Shown here: piece after piece, positions 1-8,956 of the stretch
How the letters are laid out: every line of letters begins with the position of its first letter
Numbering within the stretch: position 1 is the first letter of the stretch
Origin: Xanthocytophaga agilis
Lineage (GTDB): Bacteria; Bacteroidota; Bacteroidia; Cytophagales; 172606-1
Direction: 5' to 3'
NCBI RefSeq assembly: GCF_030068605.1
Contig: NZ_JASJOU010000019.1
Coordinates: 1-64,000 of the forward strand
Length of the DNA stretch: 64,000 nt
Notes under the pieces: generated by a model
Seen by the model: only the letters and a program-made list of their open reading frames with translations
What the model was told of the DNA's origin: nothing
Databases searched by the model: none
Position numbers and translations under genes: made by a program

Positions 1-2734
1 CTGTATCTAGCACCTGATTCAAGGATACAGATTCGGTACGATCTTTCTGGTTTGATATTTTGGAAAATGACAACAGATCTTGGATTAAAACCGACATCCG
101 CTTGGATGCTGACTGCATGCGTTCAAGAATAGGTATTCCATTCCCAAGTGAAGTTGCATATTCCTTCTTTAACAAATCTCCGAAAGCTTGAATCTTGCGA
201 AGAGGTTCCTGCAAATCATGTGAGGCAATATAGGCAAACTTTTCAAGATTATCATTGGAGCGAGCCAGCAGTTGATTGGCTTCAAACAATTCATCATTGG
301 TAGTAGCCAGTTCTTCATTGGTAGCGGCTAATTCTTCATTGGTTGTTGCCAGTTCTTCCGTACGCTTCTGAACCTGTTGCTCCAATACCAGTTGTGCAGA
401 ACGCCGCTCAGTTACATCCTGAGCCGTTCCAAACATTTTTACAGGTTTTCCCTGCTCATCAAAAAAGGTGCGGGCTTGTGCATGAATAATATATTTCTGG
501 CCAGTGGTTCGGTTGGTTATTGCATATTCTTCATTGTAAATACCCCCCGATTCGGGATTGAGAGCCCAGGACATAGCCGTACGGATACGCTCCTGATCTG
601 CGTTGGATAATACTGGATACACATCGTCTAGATCCTCTTCTTCAGGCAAGATACCAAACCATTCTCTGAGCCGATCTGAATAGGTGGTGCGGTTGGTAGC
701 AGGGTCATAGGTCCAGGTTCCCAGTTGTGCCAGTTCAATGGCTCCCCGCATCATGGCTTCTGCTTCTTCTACTTTTTTGCGGGCAAGTACTAGATTGGTT
801 ACCTCAATGGCCGCTATGATCACTCCATAAATCTGGCCATTTGTGTTGGTAAGCGCCTTATACGTGTAATTGTAATAGCCTGTATAAGGGATTCCAAACC
901 GTAGCAGGTCAAACCGTTCTTCCGGCTCATGAAACGTTTGTCCTGTGGTATATACATGCTGGAACCGGTCAGGTAAAGAGGTAGATCTCAGTTCGGGGAT
1001 AGCTTCCAGAAGGGGTTTGCCTATAATGGATTCATCCCGTCCTATCATCTGAAGCATGTTCTCATTGATGGTATGGATCAACATCTGCTCAGTGGTCAAA
1101 ACCATTTTGGCAACAGGTGAATTGTAGAAAATGGTTCTGGCGAACAATTCACTTTCTTCCAGTTTCTGGCGGTATATTACTTCATCTGTTACCTCAACTG
1201 CCATATTCAATATGGCATAAACCTGCCCCTTTTCATCTCTCAGTGGCTTATAGATAAAATTGAAGTAGAAACTGTCCAATTTGCCTCTTACTACAAGATC
1301 TGCTCGCATCTCCCGGGCATGATACACCTGACCTGTCTTATAAATCTGAGCCAATATATCCAGAAAGGGTTGTGACTCCAGTTCGGGCAAGGCATCGGCA
1401 AGTCGCATTCCTCGTACACTTTCATCTTTCCCCCATAGTTCAATCATCGTCTGGTTAGCTGTATCTATAATCAACTCTTCTCCACGATAGAGAGCTGTAG
1501 CAAAAGGAGCCTCTTCTATAAGAGAACGAAACTTGGCCTCACTGGAAGCCAGAGACTTCTGTGATAAAGTCTGAGTGGTCACTTCGTTGGCTAGTACCAT
1601 TATCCCAGATACTTTGCCAGTAGCATTGCGTAAAGGGGTGTAGGCAAAATCAAAATAGGCATCTTCTAGTTTTCCATTGCGTTGCAGTTTAGCCAAGGTA
1701 CCCACTCCCACAAAAGGTTCTGCGGTATGATAGACATGTTGTAACAATTCCCAGAATCCCTGTCCTTCCAGCTCAGGCAATGCTTCCATTAATTTCATGC
1801 CTATGATAGAACTATCTTTGCCCCACAAGTCAAACATTCGCTGATTACCTACCTCGATAATCATATCGGTTCCTTTCAGCAACCCCAATCCCATAGGGGC
1901 TTGCTCTACAATATTGCGGAATCGCTCTTCACTCACTTGCAGTTCCAGGCGAGCCTGCACCTCCAGAGTGATGTCCTGAGCGATGCCGGCAAAGAAATAG
2001 GGAGTATGGTGCTCATCATACTGGTAGGTTCCCAGGACTCTGACCCAGTGTATAGATCCATCGTCCCAGATAAAACGAACTTCGTATCGAAGTTTTCCTG
2101 ATTGAGCAGCTTCCTGGTAAGCTTTGTCGCGAAGGGGAATATCATCCGGATGCAAGTGCTTTATCAGAAAATCCCGGTTTACCAGTTTTTCGGTTCCAGT
2201 CATAATCCTGGTCAGTGTCAGTGAATGTTCCATGTAATTATCTGCCATTCGAATGGTAAACCATCCTGCAGAAGCCCCTTCGAGGGCTAACTCTGACAAG
2301 TGCTCAAAAGCAGCCGCCTGTTTTTGTGACTCAATCAGTTCTGTTACATCCTGTGCAGTCCCTATAAACCGATAAGGATTACCTTCCGCAGTAAAACTGG
2401 TTTTGCCTTTACAGTGTATCCAGCGAACTTTTTTATCCTCAGCACTAATAGTACGAAAGCGAATATTATAAGGAACGTACTCAGCAAGTGTAAGACTCTG
2501 GCTGACTGCCAGTTTTACTTTTGCATGATCTTCCGGATAAATATAGTTAAACAGGTCATTATAAGAAGGAGCTTCTTCAGAGGGAAAGCCATATAGTTCT
2601 GTGCACCGATCATCCAAATAGACTTTATAATCAACCAGATCTAACTCCCATCTTCCTATCTCAGCTAATTGCAATGCCAATTCAGACCAATTTTCCTGTT
2701 CAGAGAGCCTTTGCTCAAAAAGATTTTTACTCAT
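1..2734 (-). CDS. Multi-PAS sensor histidine kinase, 3' end outside window
   Basis: The frame is open from the ATG at 2734 to the window edge, giving about 911 residues with no stop. Translation shows about six successive PAS/PAC modules, with repeated W-G-K-D-E/S-S-I-x-G-like and 'DVTE'/'EVT' ends of PAC segments. A coiled coil built of NEELATT/NEELAAT repeats follows (about 285-360), then a HisKA dimerisation box reading ASHDLQEPLRKI whose His is near 218-220. The HATPase domain must lie beyond base 1. There is no membrane segment or signal peptide, so it is probably a cytoplasmic sensor of small ligands or redox state. It stands alone here, with no receiver partner visible. This PAS-rich, 'QEPLRKI' kinase type is common in Cytophagales. 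The family call is certain; the stimulus is unknown. Confidence 0.93.
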   Translation of the reverse strand, partial: MSKNLFEQRLSEQENWSELALQLAEIGRWELDLVDYKVYLDDRCTELYGFPSEEAPSYNDLFNYIYPEDHAKVKLAVSQSLTLAEYVPYNIRFRTISAEDKKVRWIHCKGKTSFTAEGNPYRFIGTAQDVTELIESQKQAAAFEHLSELALEGASAGWFTIRMADNYMEHSLTLTRIMTGTEKLVNRDFLIKHLHPDDIPLRDKAYQEAAQSGKLRYEVRFIWDDGSIHWVRVLGTYQYDEHHTPYFFAGIAQDITLEVQARLELQVSEERFRNIVEQAPMGLGLLKGTDMIIEVGNQRMFDLWGKDSSIIGMKLMEALPELEGQGFWELLQHVYHTAEPFVGVGTLAKLQRNGKLEDAYFDFAYTPLRNATGKVSGIMVLANEVTTQTLSQKSLASSEAKFRSLIEEAPFATALYRGEELIIDTANQTMIELWGKDESVRGMRLADALPELESQPFLDILAQIYKTGQVYHAREMRADLVVRGKLDSFYFNFIYKPLRDEKGQVYAILNMAVEVTDEVIYRQKLEESELFARTIFYNSPVAKMVLTTEQMLIHTINENMLQMIGRDESIIGKPLLEAIPELRSTSLPDRFQHVYTTGQTFHEPEERFDLLRFGIPYTGYYNYTYKALTNTNGQIYGVIIAAIEVTNLVLARKKVEEAEAMMRGAIELAQLGTWTYDPATNRTTYSDRLREWFGILPEEEDLDDVYPVLSNADQERIRTAMSWALNPESGGIYNEEYAITNRTTGQKYIIHAQARTFFDEQGKPVKMFGTAQDVTERRSAQLVLEQQVQKRTEELATTNEELAATNEELATTNDELFEANQLLARSNDNLEKFAYIASHDLQEPLRKIQAFGDLLKKEYATSLGNGIPILERMQSASKRMSVLIQDLLSFSKISNQKDRTESVSLNQVLDT

Positions 2735-2884
2735 AGGTAGTAGTGATGTAACAAAGGTCAGCCAATTATGTCTTCGTGCAGGTAAGACATTGTGCAGGCC
2801 AAATATAAATATTTCCAGATAAATCACTCAAGATAAAATATACTCATGCACTAACATTTTCATATATTTTTTTCTACAATTTCC

Positions 2885-3028
2885 CCTGCTAAGGCTAACT
2901 GGAAATATGGTCAGAATAACCAGAATGGACTTGGTACAAACACTCGTTTTGAAAATCAGGTACTAGCCGCAGCAATTGTAACTGTGAAACAAGTTTACAT
3001 GGGTGCTTATTTTTCAGCTGGCTTCTGA
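2885..3028 (+). pseudogene. Relic of the C-terminus of an outer-membrane barrel (tentative)
   Basis: An open frame without a start codon ends at the TGA 3026-3028. It reads as a polar stretch (NWKYGQNNQNG) followed by alternating polar/hydrophobic residues and a terminal phenylalanine (YMGAYFSAGF), as in the last strands of beta-barrel outer-membrane proteins. No upstream barrel or signal peptide is present, so it looks like a leftover of a deleted gene. The reading rests on composition and the terminal F only. Confidence 0.3.
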
Positions 3029-4101
3029 TTTGGGTTTCACTCATCGTAAAAAAGTGCTTTTACTATTAACAACCATATAGGTAAAACTTTTTTACCCAGT
3101 GCTATGCTAACACATATACGTTCTACTGAAATGAGTATTTATATCATACTTCTGCTAGGTGCTTGGAAGTCTTACCAGGTATATTTCTATTTTGTGCCTG
3201 AAATGTCTAAAAACGGGCATGTTTTTTACCGCTATTATGCCAGACGTAAAGGTTTAGCATAGGAGTTATACAATGAAAATATTTGAAGCAAAAGTAATGA
3301 GGAGACCTTATTACTGGTCTACCTGCCGCCACAAATTTACTATCAGCAAGTTGCATTTGCAGAAACTGAAATATTATCCAACTCATCCTATTGATAGGTT
3401 TTCCCAAAGGCCACAAGCACAAATCCCTACTTTGATAAACTATCGTTTCATAGAAGATGAGTCTGGAATCTTTTCTAAACATGCCTGGCAGAAGAACAAT
3501 GCAGTCCCAATAGGAGAATCCCTGGCCCGTGAGATAGAAAAGCTGGCAAAAAGCCGTAGTGGTTTTGTCAGTACCTGCTCAGAAGAAAAGGTAAGTATCT
3601 TTTTTGCCTCTAAAACAGACTTATTTATAGTAACTGCCACTTTGCACATAAAAAAGTATTGGTTAAAAACGCCAGTCTAAAATGTAAGAGGAATAAGACT
3701 TTAGGCTCCGATACATTGTTATATACAGTCATCTCCACTGGCAGGATTCCTATAATATAAGCCGAAAGCTTTTTGCAGAAATAGTCTTCCTGTAGTCCGC
3801 ATCTCACATAGGTATTCCTACCTCTGGCAATAAACATGGCTGGATATTCATCCTTCCAGTTAGAGGATAAGTGATTGTGTAAACACCGAAAATGCATGGC
3901 GGAACAAGCTCGCTTCTGACTGAAATTGACATGCCATATCAGAAAGGTGCAGATGAGGGCTTTCAAAAAGTAACAACTTACAAATAAGGGTACACAAAAA
4001 ATTCTCTGGCGATAGGGATCTGTTTGGTTACAGAGAAAACACTCCATAAGTGATCATTGAAAAACTATTATCCATTTGTTTTATCTAAAATAACCTACTA
4101 T
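3029..4101. other. Long gap without a convincing gene
   Basis: Overlapping open frames occur on both strands (3273-3680 plus, 3625-4047 minus), but none has a recognisable domain, a signal peptide or Bacteroidota-like composition, and they overlap one another. I see no strong hairpin or tRNA. Together with the barrel relic just upstream, the stretch looks like decayed DNA. Confidence 0.4.
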
Positions 4102-4998
4102 ATGCAAGAAGTTCCTAAAGGAAAATTATTGATTATAGGAGGAGCCGAAGATATCGGAGATCCTCAAAAGTTGTCATGTGCTCAGGAAGAAAGTCGAAAC
4201 TTTCAAAGCTTTGAAGTATTACAAGAACTACTTCCTGATAATTCCAAAGCCGATTATCGGATCGAAGTAATTACCACAGCTTCGGAAGAGCCAAACGAAA
4301 TGGGCAAAAAGTACCAGAAGGCTTTTGAACGAGCCAACATTTCCAATGTAGGTATTATCCATATTAGCAACCGCGAGGAAGCCAATGCACCTGCTACAAT
4401 CAAACGTATCGAGAAGGCCAGTGCCGTGTTTTTCAGTGGTGGAGATCAGTTTCGTCTTTCTACTATACTGGGTTCCTCTCAACTAATGGAGGTTATCACC
4501 CGAAAGTATATCCGGGAACCTGGCTTTATTGTAGGAGGTACTAGTGCCGGAGCTATGGCGATCTCGTCAGTGATGATCTATGAAGGGGATAGCCACAAGG
4601 CACTACTGAAGGGAACTGTAAAGATTAGTTCTGGCCTTGGGTTGATAGATCATTGCATCATAGATACACATTTTATTAACCGTGGACGGTTTGGACGGCT
4701 GGCAGAATCCATTATCACGAACCCTGCCTGTATAGGGCTGGGCCTTGGTGAAGATACAGCATTGGTTATTTATGATGGCAATAAAGCCGAGTGTTGTGGT
4801 TCGGGAATGGTCGTAGTAATCGATAGCAAAGAACTGGGACATACCAACATTGCGTATGTAGAGAAAGGAACTCCTTTATCTGCTGAAAATCTGACGGTGC
4901 ATTTGTTGACGAAAGGAAACGGATTTTCGCTTAAAGAACGGAAATTTATTCCGGCAAAAAAGGATATGGAACTGGAGGAAAGCATCCGATCTCATTAG
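4102..4998 (+). CDS. cphB: Cyanophycinase-like serine peptidase (family S51)
   Basis: The product of about 298 residues starts KGKLLIIGGAEDIG, has the FSGGDQFRL segment and the nucleophile elbow GGTSAGAMA with the catalytic Ser, then an IDTHFINRGRFGRL segment. All are hallmarks of cyanophycinase, which cleaves beta-Asp-Arg dipeptides from the storage polymer cyanophycin. The length fits the family (about 270-300). I chose the ATG at 4102 because it begins just before the conserved first strand; a TTG at 4057 would add 15 unconserved residues. No signal peptide, so cytoplasmic. No cyanophycin synthetase or isoaspartyl dipeptidase lies in the window, so the substrate could be an imported polymer, a dipeptide or something else. 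The family is clear; the exact substrate is inferred. Confidence 0.88.
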   Translation: MQEVPKGKLLIIGGAEDIGDPQKLSCAQEESRNFQSFEVLQELLPDNSKADYRIEVITTASEEPNEMGKKYQKAFERANISNVGIIHISNREEANAPATIKRIEKASAVFFSGGDQFRLSTILGSSQLMEVITRKYIREPGFIVGGTSAGAMAISSVMIYEGDSHKALLKGTVKISSGLGLIDHCIIDTHFINRGRFGRLAESIITNPACIGLGLGEDTALVIYDGNKAECCGSGMVVVIDSKELGHTNIAYVEKGTPLSAENLTVHLLTKGNGFSLKERKFIPAKKDMELEESIRSH

Positions 4999-5055
4999 AT
5001 TATCACCTTATATCAGATCGCATCTCATTCGATGACGGGTATTTTTTCAGTTTGA

Positions 5056-5090
5056 CAGGTACTGCTCCATATATACATGAGCAGTACCTG
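5056..5090. repeat. Perfect 12-bp inverted repeat downstream of the cyanophycinase gene
   Basis: Arms CAGGTACTGCTC (5056-5067) and GAGCAGTACCTG (5079-5090) pair perfectly around an 11-nt loop. T-rich bases precede and A-rich bases follow on the plus strand, the reverse of a classical plus-strand terminator. It may still end the transcript or be a processing site. Confidence 0.55.
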
Positions 5091-5126
5091 AAAAAAGAAT
5101 TTCGGGATCACTAGAAAAAAGCGCCC

Positions 5127-5207
5127 AATGTACAGGTGTGTTCTCAATGCGGAAGTCCACAACCAGCAGGTCAACAAACTTGCCCGGTTTGTAATCACAA
5201 TACATAG
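5127..5207 (+). pseudogene. Zinc-ribbon fragment
   Basis: In the frame ending at TAG 5205-5207 the translation is CSQCGSP then about nine residues, then CPVCNHNT: two CxxC knuckles spaced as in a small zinc ribbon. A stop lies 15 bases or so upstream in frame and there is no ATG, so it appears to be the tail of a lost or frameshifted gene. It might alternatively be a tiny GTG-started protein. Confidence 0.35.
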
Positions 5208-5327
5208 AAGAGGCCATCATTTCTTAAGTGATAGGCAGGTAATGGAATACCTGACTGCATCCAATCTAAAAACAAATCCTCTGTATCAGTAACCGGATAG
5301 GAAGTTATCTACCATAAATAGATCCTT

Positions 5328-5375
5328 ATCAATACGTATTTATACGTTCATTAATGCGTATTTATACGTATTGAT
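5328..5375. promoter_or_regulatory. 48-bp palindrome, candidate operator
   Basis: ATCAATACGTATTTATACG on the left is mirrored by CGTATTTATACGTATTGAT on the right around a 10-nt centre. Within it the element CGTATTTATACG occurs twice as a direct repeat. It lies about 65 bp before the start of the gene at 5442, so it is well placed as a regulator binding site. The function is inferred from position and symmetry only. Confidence 0.45.
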
Positions 5376-5441
5376 GGGATTTATTTTTACTTCGTTATTG
5401 GCGGACAGTATTTTATAGACATACTCCTCTTTATTTAACAA

Positions 5442-5846
5442 ATGGACGACGCCATTACGAAACCGCAAACAGGTGATATTGTTGAAGGTATCTTGTCTAA
5501 TACTCGTATGACTATTATTCACATCACTTCCGACAATATATTTTCGCAAGAGATTCTTCATTGTGCCTATTTTGACAAAAAGCATTATATGAAAATAGAA
5601 CTCTATCAGCCAAATGAAGTCAGATTCCTGTTACATCCAAACGATGGGAGGCAATCTCAACGTGAAATAAACATACACGATAGAGTGCTCCTCAACCACC
5701 AGAACTGTTCAGAACGTCCAGTTATGAAAATTACAAACTTTACAGAAAGTGAGAATATCTCACATGCTATCTGCGAGTGGCTAACGTTGGAGGGAGATAT
5801 AGACCTTGAAATTCTCCCTCTGACAGCTTTAAAGAAAACAATGTAA
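5442..5846 (+). CDS. Small protein with two DUF2158-like (YodC-type) modules
   Basis: The 134-residue product has no signal or membrane segment. Residues about 8-60 (TGDIVEGILSNTRMTIIHI ... LHCAYFD) and about 78-132 (HDRVLLNHQ ... PVMKITNF ... AICEWLTLEG ... LPLTALKK) each follow the DUF2158 layout: a 'GD-V-L' opening, 'MTI/MKI', then a Cys-aromatic segment and a final hydrophobic 'F/L-P-L-AL'. Single-domain YodC-like proteins are about 60-80 residues, so this looks like a tandem version with a degenerate first copy. Function is unknown in this family. It stands alone, behind the palindrome at 5328-5375. The domain call is by eye and moderate; the gene itself is likely real because of its composition and good ATG. 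Confidence 0.6.
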   Translation: MDDAITKPQTGDIVEGILSNTRMTIIHITSDNIFSQEILHCAYFDKKHYMKIELYQPNEVRFLLHPNDGRQSQREINIHDRVLLNHQNCSERPVMKITNFTESENISHAICEWLTLEGDIDLEILPLTALKKTM

Positions 5847-6007
5847 GAAACACTTTCTGAGTGTAATTCACATACTACATTCAAAGAAACTATATAGTAA
5901 GAGCCTCATGTAGAATACGACAGAAAGAGGTCCTTAAAATGCGGATGCAGCTTTTTTGTAAAGTGAGTATAAATAAATGCGTTGAAACCTGGCTGATATG
6001 TTGTGTG

Positions 6008-6691
6008 TTAAAAACCGAATCCTACATAAATCTGGAAGACGCTGTTTTTAGAGTCTCTTAGCAACCGACTGGCATTGGTAGAACCATTCAGGCTGATCCC
6101 TCCATCTTTTCCTACCTCACGCAAACCATAGTTATAACGGAATCCCAGTGTAGCTCCCTTCAGATCAAAACCGAGACCACCAGCCAGACCATAATCAATG
6201 CTGTTGAATTTGTCTTTATTTAATTCGGTTACTCCATCTATCGATCCATCATCGTCTACATCTTTTATATTCACATTCGTCAGAAAGGCCGCATACGGAC
6301 CGGCGTGAATGTTGAGAGGGCCCAGATTTACCATCAACAGAATAGGTACCTGAATATATCCCAGGTTGAAGCGGTATTTACCACTGCCCTGTAAAAAATT
6401 GCTATACTCGGTTTCAGAGCCTACCAGTGTATATAAAACCTCAGGCTGTATGGATAAAACTTCTCCTGCAATGGGTGCCTTTAGAAATACGCCTGCATTG
6501 AATCCAGGTTTAATCTTTTCGTCTCCGACTTCTGTTTTATAAAAGTTGGAAAGGTTAAGTCCCCCCTTGATCCCAAATTTTACTCCATCTGCCTCTTGTG
6601 CATAGGAATAGGTACTCACACTTAACAAGGCGAGCAAACTGAAAGTTAGATGCTTAAACGCCTGTTGTTTGATTGCAAAAAGATTTTTCAT
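6008..6691 (-). CDS. Outer-membrane beta-barrel protein (porin family, OMP_b-brl_2 type)
   Basis: The 227-residue product begins with a cytoplasmic-positive, hydrophobic signal peptide ending around SYAQ, followed by KFGIKGGLNLSNFY, the classic opening strand of the Bacteroidota 'porin family / outer membrane beta-barrel' group. Alternating strands follow (GFNAGVFLKAP, IQPEVLYTL, GYIQVPILLMVN, GLAGGLGFDLKG, LGFRYNYGL) and the chain ends in FQIYVGFGF with terminal Phe, as required for Bam-mediated insertion. It is an eight-strand-type small barrel; its ligand is unknown. It is a single-gene unit, convergent with the gene at 5442, with no evident terminator between them. Confidence 0.85.
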   Translation of the reverse strand: MKNLFAIKQQAFKHLTFSLLALLSVSTYSYAQEADGVKFGIKGGLNLSNFYKTEVGDEKIKPGFNAGVFLKAPIAGEVLSIQPEVLYTLVGSETEYSNFLQGSGKYRFNLGYIQVPILLMVNLGPLNIHAGPYAAFLTNVNIKDVDDDGSIDGVTELNKDKFNSIDYGLAGGLGFDLKGATLGFRYNYGLREVGKDGGISLNGSTNASRLLRDSKNSVFQIYVGFGF

Positions 6692-8034
6692 GCTGGTTGT
6701 GATTAGTTAGTATAAGTAAACTTAGTTGTTGTAGCGATTGATTGTATATCAGTCAGATCCTACAGCATATAGGTATATTTCGTTTTGCATACCCAGGCAA
6801 TCTGTTTTCAATACCACTCTATACCAGTACCTGATACAATGAATCATTCTGATACAGTTTAGGTCCGTATCTATACTGTATCGCGCCTGTTCAAACACAT
6901 CTGCAAAAAGCAGAAACTTTAATCTCATACCCAGATCCCTAAAAGCCTATTGGATGAGTCAATGAGTATAAAATCTGTGAATTGTTATATACGAAAGAAA
7001 GTATAGTGTTGGAAATGAACTAATAGGTATGCCTTTCTGTGAAAGAAAGGGTAGTAGAAAAGAAAGTAGAAAAAGTTACCAGCATAGCAATAACTCTTTC
7101 TTTCAATTTTCTATAGACATCACTTTATATTTTATCTCAATATTCTATCTCAATTTAAGGAGTACAGTCAGTGAATCTCTGTTAGTGGAAGCATTGGTAA
7201 GACACAATACCCAACAAAGAGGATCAATTACAGTCTGTCAGTTAGATTCCTGAAAGACAATACACCATACTTCTGCTAATAATATGATAAAACAATGCCA
7301 CTAGACCAGTAAATAATTTAGATCAACCGTTTATGTGGCAAATACTTAAAATGCAAAACAGGTATTTTGTGCAGATAAAATCTTCCTTATAGGCTTATTC
7401 TGAACGTTCACACATTGCATTTCATACACAGATTACTGCAATCAACAGAAACGTATACTGATGCAGGATGTGGTAAATACTTATCACAAGCTTCTTTGTG
7501 ATGAATACTTGTTGTTTATACCTGTTGAGGTATAGATTTTATGAAGAACAGGCAAAAGAAGTGTTGATTTTTAGTACGGAATTAATTTCTCATCAGAGAC
7601 TTTATGCTACAGGTTTTTTGATTGAGAAAATTTTTGGAGTTATACTATAGCCTTGTCTGCTTACTGTCTAACTGCAACAGCCAGACATTCACATTGAGTG
7701 GACTGATCCGTTTGGGTATGAGAAGTAGTTGAAACAAACCTGGAAAAGGTAATAAAAAAAGAGTCAACCCTTCTACAGTCGGGTTGCGTATTTTGAGTGA
7801 GTACCCAATTCAGATCCACTCTGTTTCATTTTTGTGATTAAAGTAATGGTAACAGACATTCTTAGTAAAGATAAGATGGTATACCATTAGAGCAATTCAT
7901 CTACACAGGAAATAACAGATATAACTGATCTGGTATATGTAAGCCTGTAATTACTCATGGTGAGATGTATTGTTGAATAGATATATCTGATAAAGATCAG
8001 ACCCATATCTACAAAAAGAAAGATAAAAAGGAGA
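6692..8034. other. 1.3-kb gap without a convincing gene
   Basis: The stretch is very AT-rich and has stops in all frames. A plus-strand open frame at 7029-7253 has low-complexity, unrecognisable translation and is not credited. A weak hairpin CAACCC/GGGTTG sits at 7765-7786. Bases 7889-7985 are a diverged copy of 18095-18190. Confidence 0.5.
7889..7985. repeat. Diverged dispersed repeat, copy 1
   Basis: Aligned by eye with 18095-18190 this block shows roughly three quarters identity, with shared runs such as AGAGCAAT, ATCTACACA, AGATATAAC, GTATATGTAA and TTGAATA. Both copies lie just past the 3' end of a minus-strand gene. Its nature is unknown. Confidence 0.5.
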
Positions 8035-8844
8035 TCAACGAGTAGTTATACTATTCATAGCTTCAGAAAAGGTAATTACCCGGTAATGTTCTTTATTCGC
8101 ATTCAGATATTGTAGAAAACGCTTGTGTGTCTCTTTGCTTACCTGAAAAAACTCTCCGCCAATGCCATGAAACTGATAAATACCCATTCCGCCTGCTTGT
8201 TTTACCTTTTCGGCAAAGGCAATTAGTTCGTTCAGTGTGGTTCCGTCTTCCACCAGCCAGCTCGGTACCTGCATTGGATTAAGGGTTTTGTAATCAGTAA
8301 CTATATTGGTACGGTCACCGCCACCTCTGGCATAACTGATCAGACCTGTCTTTTGTAGTTCGGTAGAGTAGTCTTTTCCTTGCACTATCACATTATTGCA
8401 GGGATAGGCAAATGTTCGTTTGGCTTTCTTCTGATCCAGTAGTGTGAGTAATGCATTGGAGAGAGTCACTTCTTCCAAAATGCGTGTAAGGGTATATTGC
8501 TCAATAGCCACCTGCTTTTCCCAACCTAGTTTTTCAGGGCAAGGATGAAACAGTGTATGATTACCCAACTCATGTCCTTTCTGTGCAGCCTGTTGCCAGC
8601 CTACTACTGCTGGAGAAGCTTTTCCAAGAACATCCGATGAGCCCGCAATGGAATTCAGAAAAAATGTAGCTTTCAAGCCAGCCGAGTCCAGTTGTGGTAC
8701 AGCTACCGACAAGTGAGAGGCCAGGCCGTCATCATAGGTAAGACAGATGATTGCTTTTGCAGCAGGCTTTTTGCCAGAGCTATTCGTCTGTGAAAAAGCA
8801 CTCACAGAAAGTACCACACAATAAAGAAAGATAACCTGTTTCAT
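8035..8844 (-). CDS. Secreted polysaccharide deacetylase (NodB/CE4 family)
   Basis: The 269-residue product has a signal peptide (MKQVIFLYCVVLSVSAFSQ). The CE4 fold is shown by motif 1, LTYDDG with the catalytic-base and metal-binding Asp pair, and motif 2, GNHTLFHP, giving the HxxxH metal ligands. Further on, FAYPCN and QFHGIGG match the later motifs. Such enzymes remove N- or O-acetyl groups from chitin-like sugars, peptidoglycan or acylated xylan; which one cannot be told. Exported to the periplasm or outside. The following minus-strand cupin gene at 8957-9499 reads in the same direction with a 112-bp gap, so co-transcription is possible. Confidence 0.87.
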   Translation of the reverse strand: MKQVIFLYCVVLSVSAFSQTNSSGKKPAAKAIICLTYDDGLASHLSVAVPQLDSAGLKATFFLNSIAGSSDVLGKASPAVVGWQQAAQKGHELGNHTLFHPCPEKLGWEKQVAIEQYTLTRILEEVTLSNALLTLLDQKKAKRTFAYPCNNVIVQGKDYSTELQKTGLISYARGGGDRTNIVTDYKTLNPMQVPSWLVEDGTTLNELIAFAEKVKQAGGMGIYQFHGIGGEFFQVSKETHKRFLQYLNANKEHYRVITFSEAMNSITTR

Positions 8845-8956
8845 TTGGACGCTGCCTGGTGATGCTGTATGGTGAGGATTACTTTTGTTGATTTAGCCTG
8901 TATTGTTTACCACTCTCTGAGAGGAGCTTATTGTAATTTCACTATCTGGTAATCAC

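Larger units (their letters stand above)
4999..5441. other. Gap with inverted repeats and a zinc-ribbon relic
   Basis: This intergenic stretch contains a perfect 12-bp inverted repeat (5056-5090), a short frame coding two CxxC knuckles (5127-5207) and a 48-bp near-palindrome (5328-5375) in front of the next gene. No complete gene is seen. Confidence 0.5.

Noticed and set aside
3273-4047. Open frames of 135 residues (plus, 3273-3680) and 140 residues (minus, 3625-4047)
   Set aside because: They overlap, have no domain or signal, and their composition is like that of random frames.
7029-7253. 74-residue plus-strand frame
   Set aside because: Ser/Lys-rich opening and no recognisable pattern; most likely chance in AT-rich DNA.
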